Assembly: GCF_963678975.1 (NCBI RefSeq)
Contig: NC_089274.1
Span: forward strand, 25,395,053 to 25,459,052
From: Dysidea avara
Lineage: Eukaryota; Porifera; Demospongiae; Dictyoceratida; Dysideidae
Direction of reading: 5' to 3'
Length of the DNA stretch: 64,000 nt
The notes under the pieces are model-generated. The model was not told the DNA's origin. It saw only the letters and a list, made by a program, of their open reading frames with translations, and ran no database searches. Positions 47,501-58,400 of this stretch are shown here, one piece after another. Numbering within the stretch: the stretch's first letter is position 1; each line of letters begins with the position of its first letter. The translations under genes and the position numbers were made by a program.

Positions 47501-50500
47501 CTAGCTAGCTTGGCTGACTCAAGATATACTCTAATACAACAGTCATGTATGATAGAACAGTTACAAGTTGCATTCTTATTCTTTATTCTTATCCTCTTTA
47601 CCAGGAGCCTAAGCGAAAATTTTTGAGCTAAATATCCTAAAGTGAAACGGGACAAATAGCTACCTAGAAGGGCTGACAAAAAGCCAACCCCATCGTTCTG
47701 GTAGACATATTTTTATAAGAAAAAGAAGCAAGCACAATATAAAAACATTATTGTTCTAAGGAAATAGGTGTCCCTCAACAACAGTAAGGTCGACATCTGG
47801 AGGCACACAGGGATGCTTGGATCTAGAACGTGATCCCCTGATACACATTATTGAAGAGCGAAGCAAAGAGAACTCCAAACTACAGCGAAGCCAGCCCATA
47901 ACCACAGAATATGGGGAACTCTCCACTTCTCACTGAGCAAATGGGCAAGATGTTTATAAGTGATGGTATCTGCCTTCCCCATACCTACAGATATGGAAAA
48001 TACAAGTGGACTAATACAAGTTACACTGTAGCTAGCTATGCCACAACAAAAAACTAAACCAACTAGTATTTTTAAAAATTGTTAATTTAAAAATGAAGTA
48101 GGGACCTATGCTAGGGACCTATGCAATAAAAGGTAGTGAAACAAGAGATAAATGATGGTATTACAGCATAGGGAAAAGTCCCTACTTTGGTACATTAGCT
48201 ATCAGTATTTAAGATGAAACTTTGTCTTTTCCTTTTGTTTTCAGGTCAACAGAAGCAAAGAAATTTTTAGCATACTGTGTGATTCATTTGAACAGTTTAT
48301 TATCAGAACAAGATAGTGAAAATGATTTCTCAACCTACTGTACACTGGGTGGTTGCTTGTCCCGGCTGGGCCACTACAGTGAAGCATTAGAGAAGATCAA
48401 GAAGGCACTTGAGATTAGGCAAGAGGCAAAGGCATTGTGGTTTTGTAGATTAGTGGAGAAACAAATTAAATTTGATCACGATAGGGAGTTGAGACTGTCT
48501 TCTACATCATTAGTGTCATCTAAACTACCTGTCCCTGTACCAGTAAGTTACCAGTTGAAACAATATACAATGTGTAAATATGTACAGTTAAACCTCTCTA
48601 ATCCGACACCTGCGTAATTCAGAGTCCTCTTTAATCCAACCAAAATGTCATTTAACTACACTTTTGTATAGAAAACAGCCTCTGTAATCTGACACCTCTG
48701 TACTCCATAATCCGACACAAAACTTGATTCCTTAGACTTGGAAGTACATTGTTTTTGACCTTTGTAATCCAATGGCAGCATTAAAACAATCACAGAAAAT
48801 AATTTTTAAGCAACCAAAGCATTTAATTGGTTGACAATAATAGTAGAAAAGCTGTAATACTTGCAAATTCTAACATTGTGTGATCCGTTTTACCTGTAAT
48901 TTACTGCATAATCCTAGATATTGTACAATGTCGGATTACAGAGGAGCAAAATTTATGGTTCCCATTGAGCATTGGATTAGAGAGGTTTGATTGTATGAAA
49001 TTTAATATTAATATCCCATCAATTAAGCTTCAGTGTTCACCTCATTAAAAGGAATTTTGTAATGTGGATGCATGTAAGTAAAATATCTTTCATCTAAACT
49101 ACTAATGTATTTTGTTTGTGTAAGTCTTTTGTAAAAGCAGTGAATTCTCAATTAGAGTATAGTGCTCTATTGGAGTATAGTGCTCTATTGGAGTATAGTG
49201 CTCTATTGGAGTGTAGTGCTCTATTGGAGTGTAGTGCTCTTTATACCTTGTTTTTCTCCTACTTCCACATTTATATGCCAAGGCACTAAAAAAGCAAAAC
49301 TTGTGAAGTGTCCTTTAAAACATAGTGCCAACAGATGTTCAGCAATACTAGTACATTTAGCAGTCAACAATGGCCTGGGCAAATCCAGCATGGGGCATTT
49401 GGGACAAATGCATCCCCCATCCCTCCACCATTTCCTTTTAGAAGAGCTATATTTACCATTAGAGCCAATATCAGTTTATTGCTCTAGAATTACTGACTTT
49501 CAGATTAAAATCCAGACATATCGTCTCCCTTTACATTCAAACTGTCACCCAGTACCTCTGTACGTAGTAAGCGCCTCTAAAAATAATTATTATTTTGCAG
49601 GTGTTTACGTTATAAGCCATTATTAGCTTTTGTAACTGCTTTTAAGACTTCATAACCTTCTGCAATGACCTAAGTGGCAAAATTCAACAGTGAACACTAT
49701 ACTGAGAGGGTATTTGCTGCTATATGTATACATCAACTATAACAGATTGTAACTAGTTACATACTAGCTGCTCAGAGTGGCCTCCCCTTTTTAATGGTAT
49801 GGACCTGAACTTGTTTGTACCCCTCCCCTTTGCCAGCTCCTGGCCCCTAGTCAATTTGTAAGTTAATGTGTAGTTATAACAAATTGTGGTATTGATTTAG
49901 GTGGAACGAAGAAGTGTTGATGATTTATCACTACAAGAGTTCTTCACATCATATGCCAGTGCCCATGTTCCAGTGATAATCACTGGACTGGTCGGCCACA
50001 TGACTAAAATTCCCTGGACAATCGACTATGTTAAATTGGTAAGGAATTGCACATAGCAAACTGCTTTATTGTTGGCATTAAAGAAACTCTGGTGTCATGG
50101 CAAGCTTAGGCAAAGCATAATTTATAGTGCTAAGCTGGCAAATTTTGATGTAGCAAATACATAAAATTATAATGGAAGATTTTACATAAGATTGAACTAC
50201 TCTAATAGAGCAGTCATTCACGTAAATCATACGGAAATATAATTTTTATCACAAAAAATTTTTGTGAGTATATTTTCTCTTTGTAGGCTATTGGTTCTCA
50301 AGTGGCTCCTCTTAAAAGACATGTCCAAGACTCAGCAGAGTGGGCCAAACTAGAGCCAGCTGATACTTGCACAGTTGAAGAATTCATATCGTCTCTTACA
50401 AAGGAAGGAGAAACTCGCTATCTCTTTGATTGGAGTCTTCCCCTTTATGCACCAGAATTGGCTCAAGAGTTAACTATTCCTAAATATTTTGCCAATGATT

Positions 50501-51922
50501 TCCTGCAACGTACTGGGACAGACAGCATGTACTATAACAGCTGGCCCAGTCTGTTCATTGCTCCAAAAGACGTCTTCAGTGCAATGCATATTGATGCTTT
50601 TGGGTCTAACTTTTGGATGGCATTATTCCAAGGAAGGAAAAGGTAAACTCATAGATAGATTGAGTTACATAGTTCTGTACCATATGAGTATTGCAACCCT
50701 GCATGTTAGTAGACTTTTATTTGATTCGATAGCACAAATATTTAGATATCGTGCAGTATGGTATAGTAGAGATTTGTACTTTCTTACAAAAAATGTTACT
50801 AGCCTCACAATGCCTTGGCAATGTTGATTAGGAATTAAGCTTCAGAGCGACCAAAAATGCTTCCAATCAGTTGCTATGGGATTTAAAAATATACAGAATT
50901 TTCTAATGACTAACTGCCTGCCTGCCTGATGCCTTGAGACACGATAATGGCTAAGGCTACTGACTTAATTTTTTTCATTTTTTCATTGTTAGATGTTGCA
51001 ACAGGTGCCTTTAGGCATACCACAGCATGTACAATGTGCACATCATGCACCTTACCTTTGCGTTCTCATTAATATTAATAGAAAAGGGTGTCGATTTACT
51101 GTATGATGACTTCCCTACATTTGTAATGGAGATTGTGACTGGATTTGATTGCAGAGGTGCTTCTTGTAATGTTCTTCATTTGTAACAGTTGAAAATGAAA
51201 TGTAATGGCCACTTCAATTTTGAGTAATTGATAGTCGGAACACATGTTCAGACTATGGTACTGTTCTGTCTTTTGATGCAGTATGCACTGGTTTACCAGT
51301 CATAATTATATGTTACAAAAATGAGAAGGAAAATTTCGAAAAGTCATGGGTATAAAAACCACTAGTGTATCTGCAGGTGTAGGCAACCTCCCTTATTTCA
51401 CTATACTTTTTATTATGTCCTAATTTAGCTACAATTTTTTTCTTCAATTTTTGAGTATATGACTTACTGTATATGTGAGCATATAATATGTCCTCATTTA
51501 TTTGCACATTTAGGTGGACATTTTTTTCACCAGAAGACACTTGTTGTTTGTACCCTCGGGTAGATTCTACAATGGACCCAACATTTGACATAGACTTTAC
51601 TGAGTCCAACTTAGCCGACTATCCTGCACTGGCTTTTGTTACACCACGAGAATGCATTCTCTGTCCTGGTGAGATTCTGTTTGTTCCAGCTGGATGCCCC
51701 CATAGAGTAGAGAACTTGGAAGAATCCTTAGCCATTTCAGCAAACTTCGTAGATAGTTCCAACTTTGAACTAGTCCAACAGGAACTACAGATCAATGGTC
51801 TGATTGATGAGAGAGCTGCAGAACTTTATGAAATCCTTTCCAACAAACAATTTAATTCACAGATGGATTTTACTACTTCACATTTAGAATGGAATAAATT
51901 CAAACAGAAACTGACACAGTGA
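44590..51922 (+). CDS. JmjC (cupin-8) oxygenase with TPR-like N-terminus
   Basis: Five exons: 44590-44885, 48245-48542, 49901-50038, 50287-50642, 51514-51922; 498 aa, phases 2,0,0,2. Residues 1-98 are basic and unassigned. Exon 2 has a helical repeat pair, TYCTLGGCLSRLGHYSEALE followed by KIKKALEIRQEAKALWF, which fits a tetratricopeptide motif. Exons 3-5 form the oxygenase: HVPVIITGLV, DWSLPLYAPELAQELTIPKY, MHIDAFGSNFWMALFQGRKR, CPGEILFVPAGCPHRVEN. Predicted Fe(II) ligands are His345, Asp347 and His426. The family uses 2-oxoglutarate and O2 to hydroxylate or demethylate proteins or RNA; the layout recalls JMJD6, TYW5 and HSPBAP1 relatives, but I cannot choose, so substrate and location are open. 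Two AATAAA signals follow the stop. Intron 1 is 3.4 kb and repeat-filled. Confidence 0.85.
46660..46681. repeat. AT dinucleotide microsatellite
   Basis: A run of about eleven AT units in intron 1 of the JmjC gene. Confidence 0.8.
46866..48200 (+). repeat. Composite dispersed repeat, copy A
   Basis: Landmarks in order: CCGTTTAAGTAGGAATTGGC (46880), AGTGCACAGCCACCATTTTA (47104), GTGGGATGTGCCTTTTGGGG (47145), TGACTCAAGATATACTCTAA (47514), AACTAGTATTTTTAAAAATT, and GTAGTGAAACAAGAGATAAA (48133) near a CCCTACTTT end. The same order occurs in copy B (59270-60280) and, inverted, in copy C (54545-56060). It lies in intron 1 of the JmjC gene. No ORF spans it. Confidence 0.7.
48585..48993. mobile_element. 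pogo-like MITE in an intron of the JmjC gene
   Basis: Left CAGTTAAACCTCTCTAATCC and right GGATTAGAGAGGTTTGATTG are inverted copies with two mismatches, flanked by TA on both sides. CAGT-start ends with AACCTC..TAATCC and a TA duplication fit the pogo/Tigger branch of Tc1/mariner. About 409 bp, no ORF. Confidence 0.8.
49153..49248. repeat. 18-bp tandem array of TGCTCTATTGGAGTATAG
   Basis: About five consecutive units with A/G variation in GAGTATAG/GAGTGTAG, in intron 2 of the JmjC gene. The unit is almost the dispersed CTCTATTAGAGTAT motif. The VLYWS-repeat reading frame across it is a by-product. Confidence 0.85.
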
Positions 51923-52114
51923 CCATATACGTAGTCCATTATTGCATATAATTACCTAACTTCTGCTAGTATAATTTGTGCTATTGGTATAACAAAAATG
52001 CTTGTAATATTAAAGCTGTGAATATCTATTGTCTCACAGATACCCAAACTCCATTGTTCCAGGTAACTGGATCTCTTTTGACGAATGCAACCCATTCATT
52101 ATGCAGATTCATTC

Positions 52115-52336
52115 AATAAAACATTGCAATGTAATGCTCTAATTGAGCAAACAGTTTACAATCAAATATTTGCTCTTTGGGTAACAGAAGTCTGGGTAAC
52201 CCAGGGATCCACTGTACATGTAACTACAAAACATTGTGTTATACACATTTGGGATTTTTTATATAATGCAACTGAAAGTTGAGCAATTCTGAATTAATGA
52301 AATACTGTTTGAAAATGTAGAAATGTACAAAATAAA
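52115..52336 (+). terminator. Polyadenylation signals after the JmjC gene
   Basis: AATAAA at 52115-52120 and 52331-52336 follow the stop codon at 51922. Confidence 0.45.
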
Positions 52337-52397
52337 AAGATTGCAAAACATGTCAGTTTAATAATCTACCCACTAGCTCAAACACAAGACATGTACA

Positions 52398-52403
52398 TTT
52401 ATT
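52398..52403 (-). terminator. Polyadenylation signal of the Fringe-like gene
   Basis: TTTATT on + (AATAAA on the coding strand), 46 bases after the stop at 52449. Its position, interleaved with the plus-strand signals at 52115 and 52331, means the two 3' UTRs may overlap. Confidence 0.45.
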
Positions 52404-52448
52404 CACTATCACCCCCACATGGCCACACCTATTTGATGTCTCCTTGTG

Positions 52449-55400
52449 TCATCTATGACACCATGACACTTTTGGATACAGCAGACAGTGGTATGTCATG
52501 AACCTGCAGGAAGTGGAATACAATTGAACTATCAAGAGCAACAAGAGAATAATATGAACTCTTATACCATAGTACATAGTTACCTTGTTGGATCATCTTT
52601 AAATCGTGATGTGAGTGGGACAGTGTGGCCATATGTGGTTTTATTTTTTGATGTCAAGTAACTAATGGTGACCTGGAAGAGCATGTAAAAGTATATAAAC
52701 ACCTAATTGTTATTTTCAGATGTTGGACCACTCTACTAGTAATACCAACAATGCTGTAGCCTGTAGATAGAGATTTTAACCCCTAATGATTACTGTGAAT
52801 GAAGATTTTAATGTAGGCTTGAGCCAATTATGCTTTGAAAATGGCCTATTATGCTTTTGAGCAGTGCTGAAAAATCCAGCCTATTATGCTCAAAATTATG
52901 CTCTTAAAATCACGATTATGCTCTACAGTTGGCTGTTTTATTAGAGTATATCAGCCTTTCCAGACTGCTGTATTACAGTAAGGGACTGCTCTATTAGAGT
53001 ATCTCTAGCTTATTTCCGTGAAGTGTGAATATCAGCCAAAAAACAATAAAAATAATAACATTGCACATTTTCTTAATATGAAATGCAGTATAAGGTGTAC
53101 TGTGGTCATGTTTTGCTGTATTTTTAGTGCACGAATTGCGTATTTAATTAAAAATCTTGAAAATCATCCTAGTATGCTGGCATAATGCTTGATGCTTTTG
53201 CTAGCCGATTATGCTTGAAATTATGCTGGCATAATTGGCACAAGCCTATTTTAATGTCACTAAAACCATGCAAGTGTTCTTGTGAACTATAACCTATATA
53301 TAGTGAGGTAATTTTTAACAGCTACTCTATACGTACATATGTGACCGTCTCAGCAAAAACCCGACTTGTTCACACAAGCATGCATATCGAGAAAATTAAA
53401 ATTTAAAAAAAAACAACGTAAAATTATGCAAGTTACAAAGACAAAATTTGGGCCAGTTCTCAGAGAAGGAAGACTCTAATCGATTAAAACTATACACCAT
53501 CTTATTTGCCTGCTCATGAGTTTGAAAATCTTTGTTTCGTTTCTGTAGTCCCAACAGTACGCGTGTCACATACATTTGTTTATGATGCGGTAAATGCAAA
53601 CGAGATCGTTGTCATTTCTTCAACTAAACCACCTTCATACACATATGTGTAAGTAGCTACAGGACTAACACTCTACCTTGGCTGATTTGCTAATCCATGG
53701 TGAACATTTTAAGCCAAATTGCAATGTTGTTGACTAATGCAAACAGAAGTTATGGCTGTGAATGTAAGTGCCTGTAGTTTATGCTCTGTACAGTTGCTGT
53801 ACAAATCAATTATCTTGCACTTCCTATTGTCTGGTGCAATACTTCCAAAACTACTCACTACAGAAGGCTGAAACTTTGGTGATCCATTCCTTGGATACTG
53901 CAGATAATGCTGAGAAAAAAAATTGGAAGTTGTGCGAACAAGTCGGGTTTTTGCTGAGACGGGCACATATATGAAGATTACCCTGACATGTGGACAGCAT
54001 AACTATAAAATAACTCAGTAATTCCCCATCATATTTCAAACCCTGGGTAAAAAGTACTACCTAAGGAGTTAGTTTATCTATCCAAACCCATATTACCATT
54101 TTCCTTCTAGTTTTAATACCATTCAATTCAGCAACTTTTTGAGCTGGAGCAGACAAAGAAAGTCACTTCCACCCCTAATAAATAAAACTCCTGTCTGCAT
54201 TGCTATTTTGAGTATTGGTGGATGAGAAAGTGATGATTAAGAGCCTATACTGTGAAGGTATAGCTGTATACAGCCATCTGTTAAGTTTATTAAACTAAAC
54301 AGTAAATGTACACAATAAAATAGTCGGGTTATTCCCAATTAGACTACAATGATGATACACATGTATGTAGACTAACATACGTAGTTCAACAATTGCTGTT
54401 CAGTGGTATTGACATAGACATCATATTGACTGCACATGGTATCAATGATGGTGAGGTTGTAACCCAACAAAACACCTGTAATACAACAAGTGCTACGCAT
54501 AATCATGTAGTAACTGTCATAACCACGAATAAAAATGAAGTAGAGATCAAGCAATAAAAAGTAGTCAAACAAGAGATGAATGATGGACAGTATTGCAGCA
54601 TAGCTTGGTGGGAAAATCCCTACACTGGCATGTCATAACAATAGACAAATTTCATAATAACAAAAAAAATCAACCGTTGCCCCTAGTAACCTGAATTTAA
54701 CATTATTTGTAGGTGTCAATGTTTTAAGTCACCTCTCCAAGTTTTAAAAGGATAGCATATATAAGTCATGAGATATGACATTTTGAAGTTGCAATTTTCC
54801 CATACATTGTCAATGAGAGGAGAAACAGTTGCCCCTTCTCAGTAATCACACAAATCATGGGATTTAAAGAATGCCATATCTTATGACCTATATACACTAT
54901 CCATTTAAAACTTGGAGAGATTATTGTTGACATTCACACCTACAAATTATGTAAAATTGAGATATATGTACTTTTGAATTTTTGGTTTTTGCATATGGTG
55001 AAATACCTCATTTTTGTGATTGCCCAGAAGGGGCAACTGTAGCCCCCTTACATAGATATGTATGGGAAAATCACAAATTTCAAATTGCCATATCTTATGA
55101 CCTATACATGCTATCCTTTCAAAATTTAGAGAAGTTACTTTAGAGATTATCACCTAAAAACAATGGGAAATTCAGGTTGCTAGGGGCAACTGTTATTATT
55201 ATATGCTATAAAGCCTTATTATGGAATTTGTCCATTGCTGAAGTAGGGATTTTCCTACTGAGCTACAATATGCTGTAATTATCATTCATCTCTTGTTTCA
55301 CTACTTTTTTATTCCTAATAATTTCTAGTTTTTGCTATGGCATACGGTGATGACAGACATATGTAACTGTTCCACTAGAATATTGTTGTATTAGGGTGAC

Positions 55401-58400
55401 TGCTGTATTAGTGTATCTTGAGTGAGCCTCTCGCCTACATGATATTAAAAGGGCATGGTCAGTATGCCTTATTTTCACTGTGCTACCATTACAAATACAG
55501 CTAGCCCAATAAGATGTGTGGTCATCATGTTTGAGTAAATAGGTTACTAAGAGGTATGGTCTCCACTCCTGATAGCCACTAGTCAACCTAGATCATTATA
55601 AGGGGTGTGGTCTTGAACACATTGTGAAGCTACAGGTATCTACCTGGTGTCCAGTACCTCTTACAAGTGCTTTAAATAATTTTGTTTCACCTAAATATGC
55701 TTCTCAAGGAAGGTGTTGATACAGAAACTTAACACCTCAACATGGTTCTGTTGCACCAGCCTGACTGAAGAAAAAAGGAAAGGCAAGGCACAGAGGACAA
55801 ACACTTGTCGGAACCCCAAAAAAGCACATTCCACTGGTGAATTTTGTAATAGTGATCATACAATGTATTCTATGGTCTCTTGCCTTTCGAGTGTGACAAG
55901 AAGGTAGGCAGGCAGACCAAAATTTGGATTTAGGCAATTATTTTATTCAATATTTTTTCGCTTTCAATGTTATACTTGACATTAGTTCATTAGTTGGAGT
56001 ATGACTCTTTCGTAAAGAAGCCTTTCATCACATAAAATGTTTCCATGATGGTGTTTGGAGGAAACATTTTGGGGGAGGGGATGCCTAGGGATACATGTCA
56101 TTTTGAGGGGATCCAGTATGGTACATTACACCTTTGATTGGAATTACACCTTGACTACTTGATTTGAACAAATATAGGCAATCGATATAGAAACACAACT
56201 TGAATGTTTGTTCAAAATATTATAGATTACTTTGAATGAAGTTTAATAGCTAATTGGTGAACAGTTTGCTGGTATTCGTACTGGGTATACAGTTACAGTT
56301 ATAGTATTGGTAAGCTACCTGCAATTGTGAAATATAGCAGGGCCGGAGAAAGTAATTCTAAAGTGGTAAGGCCAAGGGGTAGGCACCATGAAATGCTAAA
56401 CACTTTGTTGTGTGAATGGTAGGGGGTCTAGGGACATGCTCCCCCCAGGAAAATTTTCAAAATTGCATGCTCTGAGATTAAATCTGAGACTATTTTCAGC
56501 TGTAAATTCCCTAGCAAATTATTGACCAACACTTGTGTTAAACTCACTGCATGAAACTACATCATGTGTTCACATTAATTTCTTACATTATACAGTTGTA
56601 GCACATGTAAATACAGTATTGTTATAGCTACTATATGCATGCAGCATGAGTCTAGCATCTGAAACTGATAGCTAAATAACTTGTAAAGTGAAGTCACAAC
56701 TCAGTGAATAGCTAGCTAGGCACTAAGTTGTATGCTTAATCTTACCCTATCATGCTACGCTGCAATGCTCAAATATTCATCTACCAAAGATATGTATATT
56801 TCGTATTTGCTAGCTTCACAAAGTGTTTGACTAATAAATCAGTAAAATGCCCAAGTGCTCTATTAGGGTGACTGTTCTATTAGAGTGTTTCGATCTTTTC
56901 CATGACTGATTGTCACAGGAAAGAATTTAACAGCATGATGTAAGTGTTCTACTGGCATTATCACAATGCTTGCATGATGCTTTAGACATCTATCACTCCC
57001 AAAAACATGCCAGCGTTGATCGGCCAGTGCCTATCAGCAACTCTGATACATATTTTTAAAATTAATGCTGAAAAAGTGGTCAGCTGGACGGCCCTGAATA
57101 GTGTGCTTGTATAACTGGTTAATCTGGTTGGACCAGTTGTGAACATTGCTTGCAGTTGACTTGAACACTTGATACTAAACAATGCTAGTTTAGTTACCTG
57201 CTTGAGTCATATCAGGCATTTCTGCTTACTCTGTGACTACACTTATATACCCCCTAAGTCCAAGGTCAGACGAAGGACTTCTGATGGCTACACGAGTTCA
57301 AGGGGGTGTGGTGTATATAGCTAGCTCTCTACAATCAACTGCCACCCCAGTGGATTCCAAACATTAAATTACAAACTTTCAATAAATTAGCATTGAAGCT
57401 ATAGCTAATCACTGAATCTAATACATATGTTTATGTCTCACTATTTATTTATGTCACCTTATTATTTGCAGTCTCAAGACAACCTATGTGAACGAATTTT
57501 GGAAAATCACCCATATTGTTATGCATGAAATAATTAGATTTTAAAGTGCATGGTCCAGTTTTTTAAAATATGTCAAAAGCTTTCTTGTAATTCAAGGAAT
57601 AGGGAATTGATTAATATCATTAACACACCAAGAAGCTTGTTACTTAATCGTTCAATATTTTACGTGTCAATGTGCCCATATGGGTGATTTTCCAAAATTC
57701 AGTCACATCAATATTCATTACAGTCAACATGCTATAACCAGTTAAGTGATTGATTTGCAACCATTATAAATTGTGCTGGCAGAAGTATGTAGGGGTTTGA
57801 GGAGCTGTGAGAGAGGTTAAATGTTACACAAGGGTGGCTCCAGGATTTTCAGTGGCTAGCTTCCAATCCAGACTTTTATGATTCCAGAGCATAGCTGCAA
57901 TTATAGCTAACATTATGTCGAAAGGAAGGCTGCAGTGTTGAGAACATCAAATCTATGGGATAAAAACGCTTGATTGTTGTATTAAGGTGACTGCTCTATT
58001 AGGGTATCTCAGTCTTGCTTGACCAGTTTCTAGAACCTCAGAAACCACCCTGCTTGCTTACATAAGCATATCTGATATCTCATTAAAATATTTATGATAA
58101 GTTCTTAATGATACTCCCTTGTACCCTCTCATCTCTAGGTTTACAATACACAAACAAATTCCTACAGAAAAGAGCCTACAAAACCCCATACAAATTAAGA
58201 TGTGCTTTTAGAATTACACAGGGTTGAAACTGGATTGGTCTGACCCAGAGTGGATCACATGTGAACTAATTAGCTTGACAAAGAGTAGAAATGTATTAAC
58301 ACATCGTAGTCCTGCCCTGCTTCAACCCCACTTGACAACAACACAACATAACTACCTATTACAAATCCAAGAGGTATATCATCTGAATTTGGCAAGGATG

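Noticed and set aside
49162-49626. 154-aa frame starting with VLYWS repeats
   Set aside because: Created by an 18-bp tandem array in an intron; no domain beyond it.
56982-57182. Possible Fringe exon on the minus strand
   Set aside because: The exons at 58356 and 54475 join in phase and cover the Fringe alignment without it.
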